Source: Thermohalobaculum xanthum (lineage in GTDB: Bacteria; Pseudomonadota; Alphaproteobacteria; Rhodobacterales; Rhodobacteraceae). From it: a stretch of DNA of 64,000 nucleotides. Position 1 is the stretch's first letter, and each line of letters starts with the position of its first letter. A model generated the notes under the pieces. It made no database searches. It was not told the origin of the DNA and was given only the letters and a program-made list of their open reading frames with translations. Position numbers and translations under genes: made by a program. Of the stretch, positions 34,799 to 45,718 are shown piece by piece. The stretch covers positions 124,001 through 188,000 of the forward strand of contig NZ_JAEHHL010000002.1 of NCBI RefSeq assembly GCF_016623495.1. Reading direction: 5' to 3'.

Positions 34799-35608
34799 AT
34801 GTCGGGACTGATGGCAGGCAAGCGCGGACTCATCATGGGCGTCGCGAACGACAAGTCGATCGCCTGGGGGATCGCCAAGGTCTGCCGCGACCAGGGCGCG
34901 GATCTCGCCTTCACCTATCAGGGTGACGCGCTCAAGAAGCGCGTCGAGCCGCTCGCCGAATCGGTGGGTTCCGAGATCGTGCTGCCCTGCGATGTCACCG
35001 ACGCGGCGTCGATGGATGCCGTCTTCGACGAACTTCGGGCGCGTTGGGGCAAGCTCGACTTCCTGCTTCACGCGATCGCTTATGCCGACAAGTCCGAGCT
35101 CAAGGGCCGCTATGTCGACACGAGCCCCGAGAACTTCGAGATGTCGATGAACATCTCCTGCTATTCCTTCACCGCCCTCGCCCAGCGCGCCGAGAAGATG
35201 ATGCCCGACGGCGGCTCGCTCCTCACGCTCACCTATTACGGCGCCGAGCGCGTGATGCCCCACTACAACGTCATGGGCGTCGCGAAGGCCGCTCTCGAGG
35301 CATCGGTGCGCTACATGGCGGCGGACCTCGGCAAGCAGGGCGTCCGGGTCAACGCGCTCTCGGCGGGTCCTATCAAGACGCTCGCCGCGTCGGGCATCGG
35401 CGACTTCCGCTATATCCTGAAGTGGAACGAGTTGAACGCGCCCCTGCGCCGCAACGTCAGCCAGGAGGATGTGGGCAAGGCCGGCTTCTACCTGCTGTCG
35501 GACCTTTCGTCCGGTGTGACTGGCGAATGCCACCACGTCGACTGCGGCTATCACGTCGTGGGCATGAAGGCCGAGGACGCCCCTGACATCGGCCTCGACC
35601 GAGGCTGA
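34799..35608 (+). CDS. fabI: Enoyl-[acyl-carrier-protein] reductase FabI
   Basis: A 269-residue NADH-dependent enoyl-ACP reductase that completes each fatty-acid elongation cycle. The FabI-specific glycine region GVANDKSIAWGIAK and the catalytic Tyr/Lys in TYYGAERVMPHYNVMGVAKAAL (Y-x6-K) are present, as is AGPIKTLAASGI, the triclosan-binding loop. AGAGAGA precedes the ATG. The arrangement divergent from pdxH recurs in Rhodobacterales. Confidence 0.95.
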   Translation: MSGLMAGKRGLIMGVANDKSIAWGIAKVCRDQGADLAFTYQGDALKKRVEPLAESVGSEIVLPCDVTDAASMDAVFDELRARWGKLDFLLHAIAYADKSELKGRYVDTSPENFEMSMNISCYSFTALAQRAEKMMPDGGSLLTLTYYGAERVMPHYNVMGVAKAALEASVRYMAADLGKQGVRVNALSAGPIKTLAASGIGDFRYILKWNELNAPLRRNVSQEDVGKAGFYLLSDLSSGVTGECHHVDCGYHVVGMKAEDAPDIGLDRG

Positions 35609-35615
35609 TCCTCAC

Positions 35616-35635
35616 GCCCGGGCGGGGACCCGGGC
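35616..35635 (+). terminator. Hairpin after fabI
   Basis: GCCCGGG/CCCGGGC (35616-35622 with 35629-35635), a perfect 7-bp stem right after the fabI stop, without a T-tract. Confidence 0.4.
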
Positions 35636-35681
35636 GCTCGTCATGGCATTCGCTGCCTTCGGTAGAAGCTGATTGCCGCCC

Positions 35682-38600
35682 TCAGGCGACTGCAGCCGCC
35701 TCGGCCATCAGTGACGCGTTCCCTCCCGCCGCGGTCGTGTCCACACAGACATGCCGCTCTAGCTGATAGCGCGATGGAGCGTCCGACGCGCTCAGCACCG
35801 GAAGGATCGGCCCCTCCCGCGCGGCGAGGGCGCGCCGGATCGCGGCAAGCTCGGCGCCCTGCGCATCGCTGCAAATCGCATCGATGCCGCGCAGCACGGT
35901 CAGAGCCGAAGCATCCAACCGGCCATCGATTGCCGACACTGCCCCTTTCTGACCTTTCGCGCCCGGACAGACGATCAGCGCCGCGTTACCGACCGCAACC
36001 GCGCGTTCGGCCTGCAGGCGGGCCGAGGCGGGATCGGGCCCAAGGCACAACACGCGCCCGCGGGGATGGAGCGAGAGCCGGTTCGATTCGCCCGTGGGCC
36101 CGGGCAGGCTTTCAGCCTCGCCACTCGCCTCGGCGGGCTTGAGTTGGGCGAGAGCGGCCTCGACCAGCCCCGCATCGATCGGCGGGGTCCCGTTCGAGCC
36201 ACCTGGGGCCTGGCTTGCACCACTCGCTTCCTCCGCCGAGACCTTGGGACGCATGAACCGAGACACGTAATGCGGGCCACCGGCTTTTGGCCCCGTTCCC
36301 GACAGCCCTTCCCCGCCGAAGGGCTGCGAGCCCACGATCGCGCCAATCTGGTTGCGGTTCACATACATGTTGCCGGCCCGAATGCGATCGATGACATGCT
36401 GCACCCTGTCGTCGATCCGCGTGTGCAGGCCGAAGGTCAGCCCGTACCCGGTCGCGTTGATGTCGTCGATCACACGGTCGATCTCGTCGGCGCGGAATGT
36501 CGCGACATGCAGGACCGGGCCGAAGATCTCGCGCTCGAGATCCGCGATCCCGCCGACGCGGATGATCGTGGGCGCCACGAACGTCCCATCCCGCGGCACG
36601 TCGAGCGCCTTGAGGACGTGCCCCTCGGCCCGCGCGGCGGCGACATGGGCGTCGATGCCTGCCTGCGCCTCGGCATCGATGACGGGGCCCACATCGGTCG
36701 ACAGGCTCCACGGATCTCCCAGGATCAGCTCGTCCATCGCGCCGGTCAGCATCTCCAGCACCCGGGTCGACACATCCTCCTGAAGGTACAGGCATCTGAG
36801 TGCCGAGCAGCGCTGCCCCGCGCTCTGGAACGACGAGGCGATGATGTCGCGCACCGCCTGCTCGGGCAGCGCGGTCGAATCGACGATCATGGCGTTGAGC
36901 CCGCCCGTCTCGGCGATCAGGACGGCATCGGGCGCCAAGTGCTCGGCCATCGCTCGATCGATGCGCTTTGCGGTCTCCGTCGACCCGGTGAAGCAGACGC
37001 CCGCGATCCGCGGATCGGCCGAGAGCCGGCCACCCACCGTGGGGCCGTCGCCCGGCAAGAGCTGCAGTGCGGTCAACGGCACGCCCGCCTCGTGCAGCAG
37101 CGCGACCGCGCGCGCCGCAATCAGGGGCGTCTGCTCGGCGGGCTTGGCGATCACCGCATTGCCCGCCGCGAGCGCCGCGGCGATCTGACCGGTGAAGATC
37201 GCCAGCGGGAAGTTCCACGGGCTGATGCAGGCGAAAACCCCGCGTGCTTCGAGATCACTGGCCTCCAGCCGCTCGGCCTCGGATGCGTAGTAGCGCAGGA
37301 AGTCGACCGCCTCGCGCAGCTCCGCCACGCAGTCGGCAAGGGTCTTGCCCGCCTCGCGCGCCGCGAGGGCGAAGAAGTCGGCGGCGTGCTGCTCGTAAAG
37401 GTCGGCCGCGCGGCGAAGCGTGTCAGCCCGGCTCGCCGCGTCACGCGCCGACCACTCGGCAAAGCCCTGCGGAGCCGCATTCAGTGCGGTCTCGACATCT
37501 TCTGCCGTGGCGTCGCGAACACGACCGACCTTGTCGGACTGGTCCGCCGGGTTGAAGACCGCGCGTTCCTCCACGCCGGTCACCGCCCCCGCGATCATCG
37601 GGCCTGCGGACCACTGATGGTCACGGAAGGGCGCGCGCGCCGCATCGAGCGCGGCGAGTTCGAGCGGGTCCGTCAGATCCCAGCCCGTTGCGTTGCGCCG
37701 CCCAGCCCCGTAAAGTTCCGGCGCCTGCGCAATCGCCGGATTGGCCATGTCGGCCAGAGCCTCGGCCGTCGCGATCGGATCGCGCGCGATTTCCTCGGGG
37801 CTCACGCTTTCGTCGACGATCTGGTTGACGAAGGACGAGTTCGCGCCGTTCTCGAGGAGCCGCCGCACGAGGTAGGCCAGCAGGTCGCGGTGCGCGCCCA
37901 CCGGCGCATAGATGCGGCAGCGCGTGTCGTGGCGCGCCTTGACCGCGTCGTGCAGCACCTCGCCCATGCCGTGAAGCCGCTGGAACTCGAACGGCTGGTC
38001 CCCCGCCATGTGGAGAATGGCCGCCACCGTATGCGCGTTGTGGGTCGCGAACTGCGGATAGATCCGGTCCGACATCCCCAGCAGCTTGCGTGCGCAGGCG
38101 ATGTAGCTGACGTCGGTGGCCACCTTGCGCGTGAAGACGGGGAAGCCATCGAGGCCCAACACCTGCGCGCGCTTGATCTCGGCGTCCCAGTAGGCGCCCT
38201 TCACGAGCCGCACCATGATCCGCCGGTCGAGCCGTGTCGCCAGCGCGTAGAGCCAGTCGAGCACATGCGCCGCGCGCGGCCCGTAGGCCTGCACGACGAC
38301 CCCGAACCCGTCCCACTTGCGCAATGCGGGGTCCGACAGCACCGCCTCGATCACGTCGAGAGAGAGGTCGAGCCGGTCGGCCTCTTCGGCGTCGATGTTG
38401 AGACCCATGTTGGCCGAGCGCGCGAGCAGCGCGAGCGCGCGGGTGCGGCTCACCAGTTCGTCCATGACCCGCGCCCGCTGCGCCATCTCGTAGCGCGGAT
38501 GCAGCGCCGAGAGCTTGACCGAGATGCCGGGATTGGCGCGGATGTCGTCCGAAGCGCAGGCCGGCGCAATCGCCGAGATCGCGCGCGAATAGCTCAGATG

Positions 38601-39245
38601 GTAGGCACGCGCATCACGCTCGGTCCGCGCGGCCTCGCCCAGCATGTCGTAGGAGTAGGTGTAGCCCTTCGCCTCCATCCCGCTCGCGCGCTTCAACGCC
38701 TCCGCGATGTCGCGGCCGAGCACGAACTGCCGTCCCATCTCGCGCATCGCCTGGCCTACGGCGACCCGGATCACCGGCTCGCCGAGCCGGCGCACCGCGC
38801 CGTGAAGGATACCGGCAATGCCACCTTCTTCCTCGCCCAGGACCCGCCCCGTCAGCATCAGCGCCCAGGTCGAGGCGTTCACCAGCGACGAGGACGAGTG
38901 GCCGAGGTGCTTGCCCCAGTCCGAGGGTGCGATCTTGTCCTCGATCAGCGCGTCGATGGTCTCGTCGTCCGGCACCCGCAAGAGCGCCTCGGCCAGGCAC
39001 ATCAGCGCCACGCCCTCGCGCGTCGACAAGCCGTACTCGGCCAGGAAGCTCTGCATCAGGCCGGGATCCGAGGCAGCCCGCACATCGCGCACCAGTTGCG
39101 CCGCCTCGCCCGAGATGGCAGCGCGATCGTCCGTCGTCAGCGCCGCGGTCGCGATCAGGCGACGGATCACGCTCGTCTCGTCGGGCAGAATGTCGGCGCG
39201 CATGGCCGAGCGGATGGCGTCGAGGTCGCGGTCGATGCTGGACAT
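35682..39245 (-). CDS. putA: Bifunctional proline dehydrogenase / P5C dehydrogenase PutA
   Basis: An 1187-residue enzyme that oxidises proline to glutamate at the membrane. An N-terminal helical arm is followed by the FAD-binding proline dehydrogenase barrel (NPGISVKLSALHPRYE, YGPRAAHVLDWLYALATRLDRRIMVRLVKGAYWDAEIKRAQ). The aldehyde dehydrogenase half has Glu in IAETGGLNAMIVDS and the catalytic Cys in SAGQRCSALR. About 170 extra C-terminal residues form the ALDH-superfamily-like tail of longer PutA proteins. The ribbon-helix-helix DNA-binding domain of enteric PutA is absent, so regulation falls to the divergent PutR. AGGAGAG precedes ATG 39245. Confidence 0.95.
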   Translation of the reverse strand: MSSIDRDLDAIRSAMRADILPDETSVIRRLIATAALTTDDRAAISGEAAQLVRDVRAASDPGLMQSFLAEYGLSTREGVALMCLAEALLRVPDDETIDALIEDKIAPSDWGKHLGHSSSSLVNASTWALMLTGRVLGEEEGGIAGILHGAVRRLGEPVIRVAVGQAMREMGRQFVLGRDIAEALKRASGMEAKGYTYSYDMLGEAARTERDARAYHLSYSRAISAIAPACASDDIRANPGISVKLSALHPRYEMAQRARVMDELVSRTRALALLARSANMGLNIDAEEADRLDLSLDVIEAVLSDPALRKWDGFGVVVQAYGPRAAHVLDWLYALATRLDRRIMVRLVKGAYWDAEIKRAQVLGLDGFPVFTRKVATDVSYIACARKLLGMSDRIYPQFATHNAHTVAAILHMAGDQPFEFQRLHGMGEVLHDAVKARHDTRCRIYAPVGAHRDLLAYLVRRLLENGANSSFVNQIVDESVSPEEIARDPIATAEALADMANPAIAQAPELYGAGRRNATGWDLTDPLELAALDAARAPFRDHQWSAGPMIAGAVTGVEERAVFNPADQSDKVGRVRDATAEDVETALNAAPQGFAEWSARDAASRADTLRRAADLYEQHAADFFALAAREAGKTLADCVAELREAVDFLRYYASEAERLEASDLEARGVFACISPWNFPLAIFTGQIAAALAAGNAVIAKPAEQTPLIAARAVALLHEAGVPLTALQLLPGDGPTVGGRLSADPRIAGVCFTGSTETAKRIDRAMAEHLAPDAVLIAETGGLNAMIVDSTALPEQAVRDIIASSFQSAGQRCSALRCLYLQEDVSTRVLEMLTGAMDELILGDPWSLSTDVGPVIDAEAQAGIDAHVAAARAEGHVLKALDVPRDGTFVAPTIIRVGGIADLEREIFGPVLHVATFRADEIDRVIDDINATGYGLTFGLHTRIDDRVQHVIDRIRAGNMYVNRNQIGAIVGSQPFGGEGLSGTGPKAGGPHYVSRFMRPKVSAEEASGASQAPGGSNGTPPIDAGLVEAALAQLKPAEASGEAESLPGPTGESNRLSLHPRGRVLCLGPDPASARLQAERAVAVGNAALIVCPGAKGQKGAVSAIDGRLDASALTVLRGIDAICSDAQGAELAAIRRALAAREGPILPVLSASDAPSRYQLERHVCVDTTAAGGNASLMAEAAAVA

Positions 39246-39303
39246 AACTCTCTCCTGGCGGCGCGAGTCGGCCGCTTGCCTGGTCGGCGGCATCATAGCA
39301 TTG

Positions 39304-39331
39304 GCATTTCCGTCATTCCGTCCGAAAATGC
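39304..39331. promoter_or_regulatory. Inverted repeat between putA and putR
   Basis: GCATTT (39304-39309) and AAATGC (39326-39331) are arms of an inverted repeat centred in the 109-bp divergent gap; extending each arm by CG-x gives 9 of 10 matches. This is a likely site for the Lrp-type PutR. Confidence 0.4.
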
Positions 39332-39354
39332 GGCAATTCCAGGAGATCAGACCA

Positions 39355-39867
39355 ATGATAAAGCTAAAGACAGTCTATTCGGATAGCAACGCCGCAGATG
39401 CGGGTGAAATCGACCAGATCGATCGCCGCATCCTGAGCGAGCTTGCTGCAAACGGCCGGCTGACCGTGACGGAACTGGCCGAGCGCGTGGGCATCTCCAA
39501 GACACCCTGCCACACGCGCATGCGCCGCCTTGAGGCCCGCGGCATCATTCTCGGCTACCGCGCGGTGATCGACCCCGAGCGCCTTGGCCTTGGCCACGTG
39601 GCCTTCGTCGAGGTCAAGCTCACCGACACCAAGGCCAGTGCGCTCGACGCCTTCAACGCCGCAGTGGGACGCACGCCCGAGATCGAGGAATGCCACATGA
39701 TCGCCGGCGGTTTCGACTACCTGCTCAAGGTGCGCACCAGCTCAATCGCCGCCTACCGCCGGGTGCTGGGCGAGAAGATCTCGGGCCTTCCCCATGTCGC
39801 GCATACCTCGACATATGTCGCGATGCAGGTCGTGAAGGACCCCGGCGCCACCGCTCCGGCACGCTGA
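39355..39867 (+). CDS. putR: Lrp/AsnC family regulator PutR
   Basis: A 170-residue Lrp-type regulator. The N-terminal helix-turn-helix reads IDQIDRRILSELAANGRLTVTELAERVGISKTPCHTRMRRLE, followed by the RAM ligand domain (HVAFVEVKLTD, ECHMIAGGFDYLLKVRT). The name is by position: in Rhodobacter an Lrp-type PutR divergent from putA activates it in response to proline. AGGAGA precedes ATG 39355. Confidence 0.9.
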   Translation: MIKLKTVYSDSNAADAGEIDQIDRRILSELAANGRLTVTELAERVGISKTPCHTRMRRLEARGIILGYRAVIDPERLGLGHVAFVEVKLTDTKASALDAFNAAVGRTPEIEECHMIAGGFDYLLKVRTSSIAAYRRVLGEKISGLPHVAHTSTYVAMQVVKDPGATAPAR

Positions 39868-39929
39868 TCGGGCTATGCAGGCGCCGTTCGATCTGCTGGG
39901 ATGACGCGCGTGACGAACGGAGGATCGAC

Positions 39930-40715
39930 ATGCGCGCACTCACGGCCAACGGGACCCTGATCCATTTCCACGACACCGGGCCAAACGATGCGCCGGCGCT
40001 GGTGTTCTCGAATTCGCTTGGCACCGATTTGCGCGCCTGGGAACCGTTGCTCCACCACCTGCCGGCGGGCTGGCGTGTCATCCGCTACGACAAGCGCGGC
40101 CATGGGCTCTCGGCCTGCCCGCCTCGCCCCTGGGGCATGGGGGATCACGTCGCGGATCTTGCGGGGCTGCTCGATCATCTTGGCGTGAGCGGCGCGGTGG
40201 TGTGCGGTCTCTCGGTCGGCGGACTGATCGCCCAGGGACTGGCGGCCGAGCGCCCCGATCTGGTGCGCGCAATCATCCTTTGCGACACGGCCGCAAAGAT
40301 CGGCACCGACGAGATCTGGGACGGGCGGATCGCCGCCGTCGAGCAGAGCGGCATGGAGGCTGTGGCCGACGCCACGATGCAGCGCTGGTTCACCGGGAAG
40401 ACGCTCCGCGACGACCCCGAGCGGGTCGCCCTGTGGCGCAACATGGTGACCCGAACCCCGGCCGAGGGCTATCTCGGGACAATGGAGTCGATCCGCGACT
40501 GCGACCTGCGCGAGAGCACGCCGCGCTTGCGGCTTCCCTGCATGGGCGTCGGCGGCGTCGAGGACGACGCCACGCCGCCCGACCTCGTGCGCGAGACGGT
40601 CGAGATGATCCCCGGCGGCAAGTTCCACCTGCTGCGCGGCGCCGGCCACATCCCGCAGGCCGAGGCCCCCGAACAGCTTGGCCGCCTCATGACCGAGTTC
40701 CTCGCGGGGCTCTGA
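39930..40715 (+). CDS. pcaD: 3-oxoadipate enol-lactonase
   Basis: A 261-residue alpha/beta hydrolase. The nucleophile elbow is GLSVGG (Ser), the acid lies in GGVEDDATPPDL and the histidine in GAGHIPQAEAP. FSNSLGTDLRAWEPLL and RYDKRGHGLS are highly characteristic of PcaD, the last-but-one ring-cleavage pathway enzyme (enol-lactone to 3-oxoadipate). No other pca gene is close, so function in protocatechuate catabolism is inferred from the family. GGAGGA precedes ATG 39930. Confidence 0.85.
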   Translation: MRALTANGTLIHFHDTGPNDAPALVFSNSLGTDLRAWEPLLHHLPAGWRVIRYDKRGHGLSACPPRPWGMGDHVADLAGLLDHLGVSGAVVCGLSVGGLIAQGLAAERPDLVRAIILCDTAAKIGTDEIWDGRIAAVEQSGMEAVADATMQRWFTGKTLRDDPERVALWRNMVTRTPAEGYLGTMESIRDCDLRESTPRLRLPCMGVGGVEDDATPPDLVRETVEMIPGGKFHLLRGAGHIPQAEAPEQLGRLMTEFLAGL

Positions 40716-40728
40716 CGTCGCGCCGGCT

Positions 40729-41358
40729 TCAGGCGGCGCGAGACGGGGTGAGCCCGCCCTGGCGCTCGATGAAGGCCGCGATCTCGGCCACGCCCTCGCC
40801 CGCGCGGAGCCGGGTGAAGACAAAGGGCCGCTCGCCCCGCATGCGCCGGGCATCGCGCTCCATCACCTCGAGCGAGGCGCCGACATGGGGCGCGAGATCG
40901 GTCTTGTTGATGACCAGCAGGTCCGAGCGCGTGATGCCTGGGCCGCCCTTCCGGGGGATCTCCTCGCCCGCCGCGACGTCGATGACATAGACCGTCAGGT
41001 CGGCGAGCTCCGGGCTGAAGGTGGCCGCGAGGTTGTCGCCCCCCGACTCGATCAGCACCAGGTCGAGGTCGGGATGCCGGGCGCGCAGGTCCGCGACGGC
41101 GGCGAGGTTGATCGAGGCGTCCTCGCGGATCGCAGTGTGCGGGCAGCCGCCCGTCTCGACCCCGACGATGCGATCGAGCGGCAGCGCCTGGCTGCGCATC
41201 AGGAACTCGGCATCCTCGCGCGTGTAGATGTCGTTCGTTATCGCCGCGAGCGAAAAGCGCGCGCGCAGATGCTTGCAGAGCCGGTCGGTCAGGGTGGTCT
41301 TGCCCGCGCCGACCGGGCCGCCGATGCCGACGCGGAGGGGGCCGTGGGGGGATGTCAT
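40729..41358 (-). CDS. ureG: Urease accessory GTPase UreG
   Basis: A 209-residue SIMIBI GTPase that drives nickel delivery to apo-urease. The P-loop is [11 protein letters not shown] at the start of the protein. The nickel-binding C-P-H motif is in [15 protein letters not shown], and the specificity region reads [13 protein letters not shown]. Its ATG overlaps the ureF stop (ATGA, 41355-41358), so the two are translationally coupled. It is the last gene of the urease unit. Confidence 0.95.
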   Translation of the reverse strand: MTSPHGPLRVGIGGPVGAGKTTLTDRLCKHLRARFSLAAITNDIYTREDAEFLMRSQALPLDRIVGVETGGCPHTAIREDASINLAAVADLRARHPDLDLVLIESGGDNLAATFSPELADLTVYVIDVAAGEEIPRKGGPGITRSDLLVINKTDLAPHVGASLEVMERDARRMRGERPFVFTRLRAGEGVAEIAAFIERQGGLTPSRAA

Positions 41359-41987
41359 GAGCGGAAGAGCCTCACGCTTTGGGTTTCGTGGCGCATCGCG
41401 GCGATATCGCCGATGAAGCAGGCGGAACCGATGTCGTCGAGCGAGGCGCCGATCGCCTCGGCCGCGATCCGGCGGATCAGGGGGGCAAGACGGGCGACGA
41501 CCCCCTGCCCCTCGGTCTGGCCCAGCGGGATCAGGCGGATGCCCGCCGAGACGAGATTGGACGCGAATGCGTGCAGGTAGAGGGCGGCTGTATCCTCCAG
41601 CGGAAGGCCATGCTGCGCCGCAGCCCTGCCAATTGCCACAGGATAGGGGGCGGCGGGCAGATCCGGGCCCCAGGCTGCCGCCGTCGTCGCGGCGAAGGCA
41701 TTGCCCTGCGCCTCGGCCTCGAGCAGGCGCTCGGACGAGGGCGCGAGTGCCCGGGCGAGCTCCGCGACCTGCTCGTCTACCGGATCGCGCCAGGCATGGG
41801 CGAGAAGGATCGCGTCCGTCCGCCCCGCCCCGTGCTCCAGCGTGTCGGCGATCCATGCCGCAAGTGTCTCGGCGTCGTGGATCGCGCCGTCGCCGATCGC
41901 CGCCTCGAAACCGTGAGAATAGGTAAAGGCCCCGACCGGATAGGACGGGCTCAGCCAGGTCGCCAGCTTCAGCAGCGCCTCAGTCAT
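41355..41987 (-). CDS. ureF: Urease accessory protein UreF
   Basis: A 210-residue all-helical chaperone that gates the UreG GTPase and bridges UreD. The N-terminal block [24 protein letters not shown] is the UreF hallmark. The C-terminal region [22 protein letters not shown] ends with the conserved RLFRS used to hold UreG. ATG 41987 overlaps the end of the YrhK-like gene by eight bases. Confidence 0.95.
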   Translation of the reverse strand: MTEALLKLATWLSPSYPVGAFTYSHGFEAAIGDGAIHDAETLAAWIADTLEHGAGRTDAILLAHAWRDPVDEQVAELARALAPSSERLLEAEAQGNAFAATTAAAWGPDLPAAPYPVAIGRAAAQHGLPLEDTAALYLHAFASNLVSAGIRLIPLGQTEGQGVVARLAPLIRRIAAEAIGASLDDIGSACFIGDIAAMRHETQSVRLFRS

Positions 41988-42258
41988 CTGCGCGCTCGGC
42001 TAGGATGTCGGTGCGGCCGATCTGCCAGAAGTGCACCTCGCGGATCAGCCGGATCGACGGCTTTGCGGCGAAGCAGATGCTGCCGATAATGAAGAGCCAG
42101 GTTCCCGTCCGGACCGTAGCTTCGTTGAGAAAGAGAACGCTGCCGACGACGAAGAACGCCGCGGCCGAGAAGTCAACGGCAGTGTAGAGGACTTCGTAGG
42201 CGGCGTAGATACGCCTGTGTCGTGCCGACTGACCGCGTGTGTTGGGGTCAAAGAACAT
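41980..42258 (-). CDS. YrhK-like small membrane protein in the urease operon
   Basis: A 92-residue protein with two membrane helices (FSAAAFFVVGSVLFL and TWLFIIGSICFAAKPSIRLIREV). The pattern YEVLYTAVDFSAA...VGSVLFLNE...GTWLFIIGS matches YrhK-domain proteins. It lies between ureE (five-base gap) and ureF (eight-base overlap), so it is expressed with the accessory genes. A role in nickel or urea movement is possible but not supported by any motif. Confidence 0.75.
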   Translation of the reverse strand: MFFDPNTRGQSARHRRIYAAYEVLYTAVDFSAAAFFVVGSVLFLNEATVRTGTWLFIIGSICFAAKPSIRLIREVHFWQIGRTDILAERADD

Positions 42259-42263
42259 GATCT

Positions 42264-42763
42264 TCAGCTCTCTCCATGCCTCGCGGGGATATGGGCGTTG
42301 GGGTCGTCATGCGGGTCATGACTGTGACTATGACCATGCGTGCGGCCATGGCCATAGGCCCCACCCTCGGGCTGGAACGGCTCGGTCACCGATTGCAGCG
42401 TGGCACCGAGCCGGATCAGCATCTCCTCGAGCACATGGTCGTGGCGGATCAGCAGCCTGTCCGCCTCGACCTGCACGGGAAGATGGCGGTTGCCCAGGTG
42501 CCAGCAAAGCCGGAGCAGATGGTGCGGATCCGCGCCGCGCACCTCGGTGAGCCGCTCGGGCGCGGCGCGGATCAGAACCTGGCGCCCGTCCTCGAGCACC
42601 AGCGCGGCGCCATCGCGCAACTCGACCGCCTCGGCGAGATCGAGCAGGATCTCCTCGCCCGCATCGGTCCGAAGCAGGCCCCTGCGACGGTAGCGCTCGT
42701 CATAGGCAAGGGTCACGACCCCGGCGGGCTCGCCATCCGCATCGCTTGTCCGGGTCGCGCGCA

Positions 42764-42764
<1 letters not shown>
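42264..42764 (-). CDS. ureE: Urease accessory protein UreE
   Basis: A 166-residue nickel metallochaperone. The N-terminal peptide-binding domain has LAYDERYRRRGLLRT and the metal-binding domain has LCWHLGNRHLPVQVE. A His-rich tail (TEPFQPEGGAYGHG, then HGHSHSHDPHDDPNAH) adds nickel-binding capacity. The ATG overlaps the ureC stop by one base, giving direct coupling. Confidence 0.95.
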
Positions 42765-44476
<1,712 letters not shown>

Positions 44477-44783
44477 GGGCTCAATCCTCTGGCTGCGCAA
44501 AGGCGCGAAAGCGCCGCTTTTCACGCGTGAAAACGGGGTCAATTGATTGATTGAAAACGTTTTTCACAAAACCCATGGCGCCAGACATGCATCGCCAACC
44601 CGGATAGCGGGATGACTGCCCGCCAGGACGCGCCGTCACGCAGCGCACGAATCCGGCTTGACGGCTCGCCTCATGCGGGCACCTGATATCGATCTCGGCG
44701 CCGTGCCCGGGTGACGGTGCCCGTACCCGGCGCATCGCGGCGGCAGCGACCGCAGTGTCAGCGCCTCGTGGAGGTTGAACACC
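44477..44783. other. 307-bp divergent gap between ureC and the cytochrome c gene
   Basis: Contains no gene. It holds the 16-bp palindrome at 44518-44533 and a second near-palindrome TGAAAACGTTTTTCA (44552-44566), both AT-rich against a GC-rich background, and must hold promoters for ureC (leftward) and the cytochrome gene (rightward). Confidence 0.6.
44518..44533. promoter_or_regulatory. Palindrome TTTTCACGCGTGAAAA upstream of ureC
   Basis: A perfect 16-bp palindrome 42 bases before the ureC ATG. Its core TTTCACGCGTGAAA also occurs at 20261-20274. The binding protein is unknown. A LacI-like site (TGAAAACGTTTTTCA) lies 19 bases further upstream. Confidence 0.45.
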
Positions 44784-45641
44784 ATGCGACGCCTCGCCCC
44801 GCTCCTCGCCGCGATGCTCTCGACCGCACTGCTGGGCGCAAGCCAGACCGACGCGGATGCCGAAACGCCGCTCGAGCGTGGCGCCTACCTGGTCGGCGCC
44901 GTTGCGGCCTGCGGCAACTGCCACTCGCCGCTTGGTCCGGACGGCGTGCCGGTCCCGGACCAGGAACTGGCCGGACGCTTCGTGATCAAGCTGCCGGAGT
45001 TCGACGCCTGGGCGCCGAACATCACCCCCGCAAGCCGCGTCGCAAGCTGGAGCGACGCCGAGCTTGCGCGCGCGATCCGCGAGGGGATCCGGCCCGACGG
45101 CAGCGTCATCGGACCGCCCATGCCGATCGAGCTCTACCGCGGCATCGCGGACGAGGACCTCATGGCGATCGTCGCCTATCTGCGCACCCTGCCACCGGTC
45201 GAGAACGAGGTTCCGCGCTCGACCTACAACATCCCCCTGCCGCCGAGTTACGGCCCGCCCGTGGTCCATATCGAGCGGCCGTCCGAGGACGACCCCGTGG
45301 CCTATGGCGCCTATCTCGCGGGCCCGGTCGCCCATTGCACCGAGTGCCACACGCCGATGATCGGCGGGCATTTCGATTTCGAGAACAGCATGGGGGCGGG
45401 CGGGCGCGAGTTTCCGGGGCCCTGGGGGGTGTCGGTCTCGGCCAACCTGACGCCGGCCGAGCACGCCCTGGCGCGCCTGAGCGACGCAGAAGTGGTCGAC
45501 ATCATCCGCACCGGGCAGCGCCCCGACGGCACGCGGCTGCTGCCGCCGATGGGCGTGGCCTTCTACAGCGAGATGACCGAGCGCGACGCCCAGGCCATTG
45601 TCGCATGGCTGCGGACCTTGCCGCCGAAATCCACCCCGTGA
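44784..45641 (+). CDS. Di-haem cytochrome c
   Basis: A 285-residue secreted protein with a signal peptide (RLAPLLAAMLSTALLGASQ) and two c-type haem sites, CGNCH and CTECH, each in its own domain. It resembles the cytochrome subunits that accept electrons from quinoprotein or flavoprotein dehydrogenases. The ATG at 44784 is chosen because GGAGG (44770-44774) lies nine bases upstream; a TTG at 44775 abuts it. The gene runs opposite to, and inside, the urease cluster, with no dehydrogenase beside it. Confidence 0.88.
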   Translation: MRRLAPLLAAMLSTALLGASQTDADAETPLERGAYLVGAVAACGNCHSPLGPDGVPVPDQELAGRFVIKLPEFDAWAPNITPASRVASWSDAELARAIREGIRPDGSVIGPPMPIELYRGIADEDLMAIVAYLRTLPPVENEVPRSTYNIPLPPSYGPPVVHIERPSEDDPVAYGAYLAGPVAHCTECHTPMIGGHFDFENSMGAGGREFPGPWGVSVSANLTPAEHALARLSDAEVVDIIRTGQRPDGTRLLPPMGVAFYSEMTERDAQAIVAWLRTLPPKSTP

Positions 45642-45718
45642 GCCTCGCGGGGCGGACGCCGCGCTGAGCCCGGGGGCCAAGGCAGTGCAGGACGTGTGCG
45701 AGACCGGGGCGCGCATTC

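Noticed and set aside
36066..39386. Plus-strand open frame of about 1100 codons antisense to putA
   Set aside because: It is the mirror of the putA reading frame in GC-rich DNA; the translation is Arg/His/Gly-rich with no domain, while putA has full catalytic motifs.
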